From: an uncultured Anaerolineae bacterium | Lineage (GTDB): Bacteria > Chloroflexota > Anaerolineae > Aggregatilineales > Phototrophicaceae | Length of the DNA stretch: 64,000 nt | Assembly: GCA_937944445.1 (NCBI GenBank) | Contig: CALDYP010000017.1 | Span: 95,094-159,093, forward strand | Direction of reading: 5' to 3' | In this document: in pieces, positions 30,434-37,867 of the stretch | Position numbering within the stretch: the stretch's first letter is position 1 | Layout: every line of letters starts with the position of its first letter | The notes under the pieces: generated by a model | What the model was told of the DNA's origin: nothing | Databases searched by the model: none | Seen by the model: only the letters and a program-made list of their open reading frames with translations | Translations under genes and position numbers: made by a program

Positions 30434-31316
30434 CGGATTTCTCAACGTCAACAAGCCCTCTGGCGTGACGAGCCATGACGTAGTGAATCAGGTGCGGCGG
30501 ATGCTGCGCGGGGTCGATCGCAAGTTGAAGGTCGGCCACGCTGGCACGCTCGACCCGCTGGCCGATGGCGTGTTGATCGTCTGCCTCGGCAGCGCCACGC
30601 GGCTGAGCGACTACGTGATGCACGCGGACAAGGGCTACCAAGTGGTGGCGCGGCTGGGCCAAACGACCGACACCTACGACGCGGACGGCACAGTGCTCGA
30701 TGAGCGGCCGATCGACCACGTCACCGCGCGCGATATCACGGCGCTGCTGCCCGAGTTCACCGGCGCGCTGATGCAGCACCCGCCAGCCTACAGCGCGATT
30801 AAGCAGGACGGGCGCAAGCTCTACGAGCTGGCACGCAGCGGCCAAGCGGTCAAGACGGAGCCGCGCGCGGTGCAAATTGACAAGTTGGAGTTGGTGGCGT
30901 TTGACTCGCCCCACGCCATGCTGAACGTGCAGTGCGGCCCCGGGACGTACATTCGGAGTTTGGTGCACGACCTCGGCCAGCGGCTGGGGGTGGGGGCGCA
31001 TGTCTTGTCGCTCACGCGCACGTACAGCGGCCGCTTCCGGCTGCGCGACTCCATCAGCCTCGAGCACGTCAGCGACCCGTCCGAGTTGGCCGCCCACGTC
31101 ATCGCGCCGGTGGACGCGCTGACGGCTTACCCGCGGGTGCAAGCCTCGCCAACCGACGCGGCGGACTTAGCATATGGACGTTCAATTGCCTGCGTGGAGG
31201 CCTTCACTGGCCCTGTGATGGTGTATGATGAGGCGTGGCAGCTCATCGCCGTGGCAGAGTGGCAAGATCAACGCTTGAACCCACGAAAGGTCTTCATAGA
31301 TGGCGCACTTTCGTAA
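30420..31316 (+). CDS. truB: tRNA pseudouridine(55) synthase TruB
   Basis: Makes pseudouridine 55 in the T loop of tRNAs. The catalytic motif HAGTLDPLADG holds the aspartate; GFLNVNKPSGVTSHDVV at the N-terminus and GTYIRSLVHDLG are family motifs. TTG 30420 (298 aa) is chosen: AAAGG is 5 nt upstream and the conserved sequence starts immediately after. The longer frame runs through nrnA without similarity. It overlaps nrnA upstream and ribF downstream. Confidence 0.95.
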   Translation: MRLFNGFLNVNKPSGVTSHDVVNQVRRMLRGVDRKLKVGHAGTLDPLADGVLIVCLGSATRLSDYVMHADKGYQVVARLGQTTDTYDADGTVLDERPIDHVTARDITALLPEFTGALMQHPPAYSAIKQDGRKLYELARSGQAVKTEPRAVQIDKLELVAFDSPHAMLNVQCGPGTYIRSLVHDLGQRLGVGAHVLSLTRTYSGRFRLRDSISLEHVSDPSELAAHVIAPVDALTAYPRVQASPTDAADLAYGRSIACVEAFTGPVMVYDEAWQLIAVAEWQDQRLNPRKVFIDGALS

Positions 31317-32226
31317 CCTCGAGGACGTACAGCTTGACGGCGCATCGGTGGTCAGCATCGGCGTCTACGACGGCGTGCATCGCGGCCATCAGCGGCTGCT
31401 GTCAGACTTGGTGGCGCAGGCGCATCAGGTGGGGCAGCGGGCGGTGGTCATCTCGTTCTTCCCACATCCGGATGTGGTGCTGCGCGGCGTGGTGGGGCGC
31501 TATTACCTGACTACACCAGATGAGCGCGCGGCGCTGTTGGAGCAGCTTGGCGTGGACGTGGTGATTACGCTGGCGTTTGACGAGCAGCTGCGGCAGATGC
31601 GCGCGGCGGCGTTCGTCGATCAATTGGTGGCGCGCTTGAGGATGTGCGAGTTGTGGGTGGGCGCAGATTTTGCGTTGGGCTATCAGCGCGAGGGCAACGT
31701 GGCGTATCTTGCGGCCTTGGGCGAGGCGCGCGGCTACCGCGTCCAGCCGGTTGAACTGGTGACATATTCTGAGGCGGGCGAGGTGATCTCCAGCACGAGC
31801 ATCCGCGAGCTGCTGCTGCAAGGCCGCGTGGAGCTGGCGCGCGAGTGGCTCGGGCGCAGCTACCGCTTGAGCGGCGAGGTCGTGCACGGCGACAAGCGCG
31901 GTCGCTTGATCGGGTTCCCGACGGCCAATCTGGCGGTGTGGGATGAAGTCGTCATCCCGCTGAACGGGGTCTATGCGGGGTGGGCGACAGTGCGCGGCGA
32001 GCGTTACGCGGCGGTGACCAACATCGGCACGCGCCCCACTTTCGACGGCGTGTCCGTGCGCGTGGAGCCGCACCTGCTCGACTTCGACGCGGACATCTAT
32101 GGCGAGACGCTCACAGTCACGTTTGAGCAGCGGCTGCGCGCGGAGCAGAAGTTCGCAGGGATCGATGCGCTGCGGGCGCAGCTCGCGCTTGACGTGGAGG
32201 CAGGGCGGCGCGCGCTGGGCGTTTAG
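31300..32226 (+). CDS. ribF: Riboflavin kinase / FAD synthetase
   Basis: Bifunctional enzyme making FMN and FAD. The N-terminal FAD synthetase domain has SIGVYDGVHRGHQRLL and the SSTSIRELL motif; the C-terminal flavokinase domain has RGRLIGFPTANL and NIGTRPTFDG. 308 residues, normal for the family. It overlaps truB by 17 bp and is the last gene of the operon. It converges on era with a 4-bp overlap and no visible terminator, so transcripts may overlap. Confidence 0.95.
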   Translation: MAHFRNLEDVQLDGASVVSIGVYDGVHRGHQRLLSDLVAQAHQVGQRAVVISFFPHPDVVLRGVVGRYYLTTPDERAALLEQLGVDVVITLAFDEQLRQMRAAAFVDQLVARLRMCELWVGADFALGYQREGNVAYLAALGEARGYRVQPVELVTYSEAGEVISSTSIRELLLQGRVELAREWLGRSYRLSGEVVHGDKRGRLIGFPTANLAVWDEVVIPLNGVYAGWATVRGERYAAVTNIGTRPTFDGVSVRVEPHLLDFDADIYGETLTVTFEQRLRAEQKFAGIDALRAQLALDVEAGRRALGV

Positions 32227-33155
32227 TCGTCGTCGGAGGCGATGCGATAGCCCATGCGCCGCATGAGGGCTTCGTCGTCGCGCCAGTTGGGCAGCACTTT
32301 CACCCGCAGGTCGAGGTGCACGGGCGTTCCCATCTGTTCGATGAGTTCATGGCGCGCCTCTGTGCCGATCTTCTTGATCATCGAGCCGCCTTTGCCGACG
32401 AGGATGCCGCGCTGTGAATCTTTCTCCACGTAGATGATCGCTGAGATAGTCGAGCGGTCAGCTTCTTCTTTGAACCCGTCGATCTCAACCGCCACCGAGT
32501 GCGGCACTTCTTGTGAGGTGTTGTTGATGACCTTCTCGCGGATGATCTCCGCGGCGATGAAGCGCATGTTCTGATCGCTCACTTGGTCGATGGGGTAGTA
32601 GCGCGGCCCCAACGGCAGCAGCGCGATCAGTGCCTCAATCAGTTTGTCGATGTTGGTTTGTTTCAGCGCGCTGACGTGCAGCGCTTTGGCCTCTGGCGCG
32701 AGCGCGAGATGCGCCGAGAAATCGACCACGCCCTTGAGCAGGTCAACTTTGTTGAGGATCAAAAGGACGGGCGTCTGGCGGATGTTGGCCAGCTTCTCGC
32801 TGATGAGGCGGTCGCTGGCGTTGGGGGGTTCGGTCGCGTCCATGATCCACAGGATCACGTCGGCGTCGCGCAGGGCGCTTTCGGCCACGGCCACCATGTA
32901 CTCGCCGAGCTTGTTGTGTGGTCGGTGGATGCCCGGCGTGTCGGTGAAGAGGATTTGTGCGTGCGGCAGCGTTAGGATGCCGAGCTGCTGACGGCGCGTC
33001 GTCTGCGGCTTGGGCGTGGCGATGGCGATCTTCTGGCCGAGTAGCGCGTTGAGCAGCGAGGACTTGCCCACGTTGGGGCGGCCCACGACGGCCACGACCC
33101 CTGATCGATGATCCTCGCCCCAATCGTCAGCGAAAATGTCGTCAAGCTCGCTCAT
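32223..33155 (-). CDS. era: GTPase Era
   Basis: Ribosome-assembly GTPase that binds the 3' end of 16S rRNA. 310 residues: G1 GRPNVGKSSLLN near residue 26, G3 DTPGIH, G4 NKVD, and a C-terminal KH domain with GILVGKGGSMIKKIG. An N-terminal acidic extension of ~18 residues precedes the G domain. Its ATG overlaps the stop of the upstream gene (ATGA), so it is third in a minus-strand group. Confidence 0.96.
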   Translation of the reverse strand: MSELDDIFADDWGEDHRSGVVAVVGRPNVGKSSLLNALLGQKIAIATPKPQTTRRQQLGILTLPHAQILFTDTPGIHRPHNKLGEYMVAVAESALRDADVILWIMDATEPPNASDRLISEKLANIRQTPVLLILNKVDLLKGVVDFSAHLALAPEAKALHVSALKQTNIDKLIEALIALLPLGPRYYPIDQVSDQNMRFIAAEIIREKVINNTSQEVPHSVAVEIDGFKEEADRSTISAIIYVEKDSQRGILVGKGGSMIKKIGTEARHELIEQMGTPVHLDLRVKVLPNWRDDEALMRRMGYRIASDDD

Positions 33156-33652
33156 GAGTGTTGGGCCTTGTAGGTTGCTAAATCAGGGTATGCGTCGAGC
33201 GCGTCAGTGAGACGGGCCGGCCACTCCGCAGGCACTGCGCCGAGCAGGGCGCTCAACTGGCCGAGATTGACAGGCGCATCGGCGGGGTGGAAGGCGAACG
33301 CGCGCACAGGGTACATCAAGTCGAGCGATTTGACCGTCACCATGTCTTCTTGGCCGTCTTCGCGGAAGCCGATCACGTCGGCGCGGGGGAAGAGGTTGCT
33401 CTGTTCAAACAAGAAGTTCCACGCTTCTTCACCGGCGAAGCCGCCGCCCGTGTCGAGCGCGACGAGTTCGGGCATGATCGCGTGGTAGGCGCGCCCGAGG
33501 TAGACGATCCCATAGCGCACGGCCACGCTGCCGCTGGCGATCACTTCTGCGTCTGGGGTCGGTTCGCTGGCAAGGAAGAGGCGGTCAAACGCGCGCAGCA
33601 CAACGCCGCTGACGATGTCTTGTACGGGTTGACGCGGGGGCAGACGATACAC
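33152..33652 (-). CDS. Conserved-looking hypothetical protein
   Basis: 166 residues that I do not recognise. It is soluble, without signal peptide or membrane helix. A central LDTGGGFAGEEAWNFL stretch and the C-terminal PARLTDALDAYPDLATY are the most structured-looking parts. It starts at GTG 33652 with no clear RBS. It is only 3 bp after the small membrane protein and overlaps era by 4 bp, so it is probably co-transcribed with them. Confidence 0.7.
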   Translation of the reverse strand: MYRLPPRQPVQDIVSGVVLRAFDRLFLASEPTPDAEVIASGSVAVRYGIVYLGRAYHAIMPELVALDTGGGFAGEEAWNFLFEQSNLFPRADVIGFREDGQEDMVTVKSLDLMYPVRAFAFHPADAPVNLGQLSALLGAVPAEWPARLTDALDAYPDLATYKAQHS

Positions 33653-33655
33653 GGT

Positions 33656-33982
33656 TTAGTGTGACTCGCTGCTGTGGTCGTCGTGGCTGTGGTCGTCGTG
33701 ACCGTGATGCTCATCGGGCGCGGGCACGTCGATGTTGTCGAAATGACGGAAGGGCTGCGCGCTGATCAGCCACCCGCCGATGGCGAACACCAGCAGCATG
33801 AAGCCGAGCAGTACACCGATGCCGACGGTATTGCTTTCTGGTAAGAGCACCCCCGCCGCGCCTAACCCGAGGGACGTCACGATGAAAATGATCCCTAGTC
33901 CGCCGACCATAGCGAGGCCGGTGAGCACCCCTTGACTGGGGCTTTGCGGTTCATGAATTTCTGCCGTCTGCTCGATTTGCAC
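33656..33982 (-). CDS. Small two-helix membrane protein with histidine-rich tail
   Basis: 108 residues. Two hydrophobic segments (about residues 17-45 and 52-75) are followed by a short soluble tail ending in a repeated His/Asp/Ser stretch (HHGHDDHSHDDHSSESH), which could bind metal ions. GTG 33982 is chosen because AAAAGG lies 8 nt upstream; a GTG at 33991 overlaps that site. It is first in a group with the hypothetical gene and era. The function is unknown. Confidence 0.7.
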   Translation of the reverse strand: MQIEQTAEIHEPQSPSQGVLTGLAMVGGLGIIFIVTSLGLGAAGVLLPESNTVGIGVLLGFMLLVFAIGGWLISAQPFRHFDNIDVPAPDEHHGHDDHSHDDHSSESH

Positions 33983-34003
33983 TGGAAACACCTTTTTGTG
34001 ATG

Positions 34004-34057
34004 TTACACTTGGATGATTCATACTTAGATTGTGCCTATTCACACCGCAAGCGTCAA
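34004..34057. promoter_or_regulatory. Divergent promoter region
   Basis: On the minus strand TTGACG (34057-34052), a 17-bp spacer and CACAAT (34034-34029) point to the small membrane protein-era group. On the plus strand TTACAC (34004-34009), a 16-bp spacer and TAGATT (34026-34031) point to the phosphatase gene. The two -10 boxes overlap. Confidence 0.4.
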
Positions 34058-34077
34058 GTTCATCCTAAGGTGAAATC

Positions 34078-34713
34078 ATGGCTGTTCAGCAAGTGTTCAT
34101 CGTCCGCCACGGCGAGACGGACTACAACCTCAATGGGCGTTGGCAGGGGCATCTAGACATCCCCCTGAACCGACTGGGGCGCGAACAAGCCCAGCAAGTC
34201 GCCAGCGCGTTGGTTCCCTGTGGCATCCAAGCGATCTACAGCAGCGACCTGCTGCGGGCGCTGGAGACGGCGCAGATCATCGCCGCGCGGGTGGGGCTGG
34301 CACAAGTGCGCACCGACAAACGCCTGCGCGAGCTGCACTGTGGCGTCTTTCAAGGGCTGACGCGCAGCGAGATCGCCTTGACCTATCCGTTGGAGATCAA
34401 CCACTGGGATCACAACGATGATTATGTCATCCCAACGGGCGAGTCACGGCTGCAAGTCAAAGCGCGCGTGGCGGACTTCTGGAACTATTTGATGCAGCAT
34501 GAGACGGCTGAGCGCGTGGCGATTGTGTCGCACGGCGGGTCGATCCGCTGGCTGCTCAACCACCTGTTCGACAAGGCCATCATCGACGGGTATCACTTTG
34601 TCAACACCTCTGTTACGACGCTAGAGCGCGTTGTCGACACGTGGCAGTTGCTTAAGGCGGGGGATGCTTCGCACCTTGATCGTGGCACACACGGGGACTT
34701 GCGCGTGCTCTGA
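34078..34713 (+). CDS. Histidine phosphatase (phosphoglycerate mutase-like) family protein
   Basis: 211 residues. The catalytic RHG motif is at VRHGETDYNLNGRWQG near residue 9, and the second histidine is in IVSHGGSIRWLL. The ELHCGVFQGLT segment supplies the acid. This fits the broad cobalamin-phosphatase / GpmB-like branch; the substrate cannot be read. ATG 34078 follows TAAGGTG. A CRP-like palindrome lies directly after the stop. Confidence 0.85.
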   Translation: MAVQQVFIVRHGETDYNLNGRWQGHLDIPLNRLGREQAQQVASALVPCGIQAIYSSDLLRALETAQIIAARVGLAQVRTDKRLRELHCGVFQGLTRSEIALTYPLEINHWDHNDDYVIPTGESRLQVKARVADFWNYLMQHETAERVAIVSHGGSIRWLLNHLFDKAIIDGYHFVNTSVTTLERVVDTWQLLKAGDASHLDRGTHGDLRVL

Positions 34714-34714
34714 T

Positions 34715-34730
34715 TGTGATAAACGTCACA
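34715..34730. promoter_or_regulatory. CRP/FNR-like palindrome upstream of mdh
   Basis: TGTGA-TAAACG-TCACA is a perfect match to the CRP half-sites with a 6-bp centre. It lies in the 187-bp spacer between the phosphatase and mdh. Two weak -10-like boxes follow (TATGCT at 34776 with an upstream TG, and TATGAT at 34845). Regulation of mdh by a CRP-family protein is inference. Confidence 0.45.
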
Positions 34731-34900
34731 GACGAAGGCGGATAACCCTCACCGTCAACGAGTGCAGCGGCGTGGTATGCTTTGCTGGGTGAGCATAGGG
34801 TGCGTCGCCCTGAACCACTGCTACACAGGCAGAAGCGGATTGGGTATGATGTACCCGCGGTTCTTCACTTAGATGGGTTCAATACTTGAGGAGAAGGCAA

Positions 34901-35848
34901 ATGGCACGTTATAAAGTAACGGTTGTGGGTGCGGGCAACGTCGGCGCGACCACCGCGCACTGGATCGCGTCTAAAGAATTGGCCGATGTGGTGTTGATCG
35001 ACATCGTGGAAGGCGCGGCCAAAGGCAAAGCCCTTGACTTGGCCGAAAGCTCGCCGGTGTTCAAGTTCGACTTGAACATCACCGGCGCATCCACCTACGA
35101 GACAACGGCTGACAGCGATGTCGTCGTGGTCACAGCAGGCGTCCCGCGTAAGAAGGATCCCGTGACGGGTCAGTTCCCCAGCCGCGCCGATCTGGTCAAG
35201 ACCAATCAGGCGATTGTGGCGGGCGCGGTCAAAGAGGTGGTGAAGTACAGCCCCAACACGATCATCATCGTGGTGAGCAACCCGCTGGACGCGATGTGCC
35301 ATGTGGCGCTGAAAGAAAGCGGCTTCCCGTCGAACCGTGTCGTTGGCATGGCAGGGTCGCTCGACACAGCGCGTTACAAGACCTTCATTGCGATGGAGAC
35401 CGGCCTGAGCGTGAAGGACGTCCACGGGATCGTGCTGGGCGGCCACGGCGATGAGATGGTTCCGCTGCCGCGCCACACGTCGATCGCAGGCATTCCGGTG
35501 CGTGAGCTGATTTCAGAGGAGCGCCTGCAAGCCATCATCGAGCGCACGCGCAAGGGCGGCGGCGAGATCGTCGGCCTGTTGGGGTACAGCGGCTACTATG
35601 CGCCCGCAGCCGGCGCGTATGAGATGGTTGAGGCCATCCTGCGCGATCAAAAGCGCGTGATCCCGTCGGCGGTTTACCTGCAAGGCGAGTACGGCTACAA
35701 GGATCTGTACATCGGTGTGCCGGCGGTGCTGGGCAAGGGCGGCGTTGAGCGCGTGATCGAGATGCAGCTTAACGACGAAGAGAAGGCTATGTTGGAGATC
35801 AGCGCGAAGGCCGTCCGCGACGTGGTGAGCATTTTGGGCTACGAATAA
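34901..35848 (+). CDS. mdh: Malate dehydrogenase (LDH-like type)
   Basis: NAD-dependent oxidation of malate to oxaloacetate. 315 residues: the Rossmann motif VVGAGNVGATTA, substrate-loop VPRKKDPV with arginine where lactate dehydrogenases have glutamine, NPLDAM, and the catalytic histidine in GGHGDEMVPL. This is the tetrameric, LDH-like MDH known from Chloroflexus and relatives. ATG 34901 has GAGGAGAAGG in front. A terminator follows, so it is probably monocistronic. Confidence 0.95.
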   Translation: MARYKVTVVGAGNVGATTAHWIASKELADVVLIDIVEGAAKGKALDLAESSPVFKFDLNITGASTYETTADSDVVVVTAGVPRKKDPVTGQFPSRADLVKTNQAIVAGAVKEVVKYSPNTIIIVVSNPLDAMCHVALKESGFPSNRVVGMAGSLDTARYKTFIAMETGLSVKDVHGIVLGGHGDEMVPLPRHTSIAGIPVRELISEERLQAIIERTRKGGGEIVGLLGYSGYYAPAAGAYEMVEAILRDQKRVIPSAVYLQGEYGYKDLYIGVPAVLGKGGVERVIEMQLNDEEKAMLEISAKAVRDVVSILGYE

Positions 35849-35862
35849 ATTCGGTTGGGCGC

Positions 35863-35898
35863 GGGGCGGCTTCATGGGCTGGCCGCCCCCTATGTTTT
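35863..35898 (+). terminator. Rho-independent terminator after mdh
   Basis: An 8-bp GC stem (GGGGCGGC 35863-35870 with GCCGCCCC 35882-35889), an 11-nt loop, and a downstream TATGTTTTTG. Confidence 0.75.
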
Positions 35899-35916
35899 TG
35901 TCTGTTTGAGGGCCTC

Positions 35917-36288
35917 ATGTCTGTGATTTTTGTGGCAAAGCTGGCGCTGGCGGTGGTGAACGTGCTGTTCGGGATTGCGGCGCTGCTGCGGCCTGACCTG
36001 ATCGCCCGTGTGATCGGCGTACAAGCTGAGAGCGCGCAGGGCCGCGCCGAACTGCGCATCCAGTACGGCGGGATGTACGTGGCGATGGGCGCAGGGGCGA
36101 TCCTGCTGCAATTCTACCCGGTTGCATTCGTCATGTTTGGGCTGGCTTACGCTGGGATGGCGCTCACGCGGCTGGCGCTCATCGCGCGCGAGCAGCCGCT
36201 GCGCACGCCGATCAACTTCGGCCTGCTGGCCTTTGAAGTGATCTGCGCCGGCGTGTTCATCGCGGAGAGCAGTTGGCTCGTTGTCTGA
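35917..36288 (+). CDS. Small four-helix membrane protein (DUF4345-like)
   Basis: 123 residues, nearly all hydrophobic, with four predicted membrane helices. The pattern KLALAVVNVLFGIAALLRP, followed by IQYGGMYVAMGAG and a C-terminal helix, resembles DUF4345-type proteins. ATG 35917 has GAGGG a few bases upstream. It stands alone between mdh and a convergent gene. The function is unknown. Confidence 0.72.
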   Translation: MSVIFVAKLALAVVNVLFGIAALLRPDLIARVIGVQAESAQGRAELRIQYGGMYVAMGAGAILLQFYPVAFVMFGLAYAGMALTRLALIAREQPLRTPINFGLLAFEVICAGVFIAESSWLVV

Positions 36289-36312
36289 GCGTCACAACTT
36301 CATAGGTGCACG

Positions 36313-36867
36313 TCAGGGCTGCGGCTCGTCTGGGGCTGAGCTTGATCTGGCGGTAATGGCATCCACTTTTTCTAGCAGCGCGTTGAGCGTGTGGTAGATG
36401 ATCGGGCAGATGGCCGCGCCTGCGACGAGCTGTTCCATCGACCAGCGAAAATCCGGCGTGAGGAAAGGGTAATCACGGCAGGCCTGCGGGCGGTGCGCGT
36501 AGATGCGGCATCGCTGACCGTCGAGAAAGCCGCACGGCTTCACGTTGAGCTTGCCCACCGCGCCGCTCTCTGGCAGCACGTCCTCATCGACAAAGCGCAC
36601 GCGAACCTCATCAAGGTGGATGTGGCAGGCTTGGCTCAGCCGCGGCAGGTCATCAGCTTCGAGGTAGACGTCCAGCGAACGGCAGCAGTTGGCGCATTGG
36701 GTGCAGTCGATCGCGGCGATGATCGGGGCAGCGACGGCGTTCACCAGCGCGTCGAGCTGCTCATCAGTCAGGTCGTCGTCGTACTGGAACTGGTAGAACA
36801 TCACTTCGTAGGCGTCGCGGCGGGCGGGGGCATCGGCGGCGATGGCGGCAAGGTCGATGCTGTACAC
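36313..36867 (-). CDS. YkgJ-family zinc/iron-chelating cysteine protein
   Basis: 184 residues with the cysteine cluster CTQCANCC near residues 56-63 and a second group CGFLDGQRCRIYAHRPQACRDYP near 110-132. This is the CxCC metal-binding arrangement of the YkgJ / Fe-S oxidoreductase-like family. GTG 36867 has GGAGGA upstream within the end of fmt, so it is probably translated after fmt on the same mRNA. Its role is not known. Confidence 0.85.
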   Translation of the reverse strand: MYSIDLAAIAADAPARRDAYEVMFYQFQYDDDLTDEQLDALVNAVAAPIIAAIDCTQCANCCRSLDVYLEADDLPRLSQACHIHLDEVRVRFVDEDVLPESGAVGKLNVKPCGFLDGQRCRIYAHRPQACRDYPFLTPDFRWSMEQLVAGAAICPIIYHTLNALLEKVDAITARSSSAPDEPQP

Positions 36868-36870
36868 CGG

Positions 36871-37788
36871 TCATCCTCCGAGCTGTGCGCCTACGATCTG
36901 CGGGTGGCCGCGCAGGAAATCGTCCGCGGTGACGCGCTTACGCCCTTCGAGCTGAAGCTCAACCAATTCTAGCAGGCCGTCGCCTGTGCCGACGCACAGC
37001 GCCCCGTCGATCAGCGCCACGCTGCCAGCCGGCTGCTGCCCCGCGCGCAGGCGAGCGCGGTGCACTTTGAGCAGCTTGCCGTCCCAGTGGGTGAACGTCC
37101 CGGGCCACGGGTCAAACGCGCGGATGGTACGCTCAATCTGGACGGCGGGCAGGCTCCAGTCGATGCGCCCTTCTTCCTTGCTGAGCTGTGGGGCGTAGGT
37201 GGCCAGCGCGTCGTCTTGCGGCTGCGGCGTGATCTGGCCGTTGAGGTAGGGCGGGATCGTCTGGATGAGCAGGTTTGCGCCCAGCTCGGCCATGCGGTCG
37301 TGCAGCGATGCGCTGGTGTCGTCGGGCTTGATCGGGGTGCTGGCTTGGGTCAGCATCGGGCCGGTGTCGAGGCCGGCGTCCATCAGCATGATGGTGATGC
37401 CGGTTTCGGCGTCCCCCGCGCGGATGGCAGCGTGGATGGGGGCAGCCCCGCGCCAGCGCGGCAGCAGCGAGCCGTGCACGTTCAAGCAGCCGTGGCGCGG
37501 CATGTCTAGGACGCTCTGCGGCAAGATTTGCCCGAACGCTGCCACGACGAACAAATCCGCCTCCTGCGCGCGCAGCCAGTCCTTGACCTCGCGCAGTTTG
37601 ACTGGCTGCACGCAGGGAATGCTGTGCGCTTGCGCCAGTTCCTTAATTGGCGGCGGGCGCAGTTCCCCGCCGCGCCCGGCCGGGCGATCTGGTTGGGTCA
37701 CGACGCCCACCACCTGATGATGCGCGATGAGCGCTTTCAGGGACGGCACGGCAAATTCTGGCGTGCCCATGAAGACGATGCGTGCCAT
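36871..37788 (-). CDS. fmt: Methionyl-tRNA formyltransferase
   Basis: Formylates initiator Met-tRNA using 10-formyl-THF. 305 residues: RIVFMGTPEFAVPSL at the N-terminus, the SLLP motif in NVHGSLLPRWRGAAPIH, the catalytic DAGLDTGPML, and the C-terminal domain from KEEGRIDWS. ATG 37788 is preferred over the longer frame (37821) because of a GAGGA 8 nt upstream and because conservation starts there. It is divergent from recJ and coupled to the YkgJ-family gene. Confidence 0.95.
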   Translation of the reverse strand: MARIVFMGTPEFAVPSLKALIAHHQVVGVVTQPDRPAGRGGELRPPPIKELAQAHSIPCVQPVKLREVKDWLRAQEADLFVVAAFGQILPQSVLDMPRHGCLNVHGSLLPRWRGAAPIHAAIRAGDAETGITIMLMDAGLDTGPMLTQASTPIKPDDTSASLHDRMAELGANLLIQTIPPYLNGQITPQPQDDALATYAPQLSKEEGRIDWSLPAVQIERTIRAFDPWPGTFTHWDGKLLKVHRARLRAGQQPAGSVALIDGALCVGTGDGLLELVELQLEGRKRVTADDFLRGHPQIVGAQLGG

Positions 37789-37805
37789 GAGCGGTTTCCT
37801 CGTGG

Positions 37806-37834
37806 TTGTGGCTAGTATCACGGCGTGGTACTAT
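37806..37834 (+). promoter_or_regulatory. Promoter of recJ
   Basis: TTGTGG (37806-37811), a 17-bp spacer and TACTAT (37829-37834), the latter preceded by TGG, giving an extended -10. It is 34 bp before the recJ start. Confidence 0.5.
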
Positions 37835-37867
37835 CGGCGCGGTTGATTGTAATCAGAATGTCTTTGA

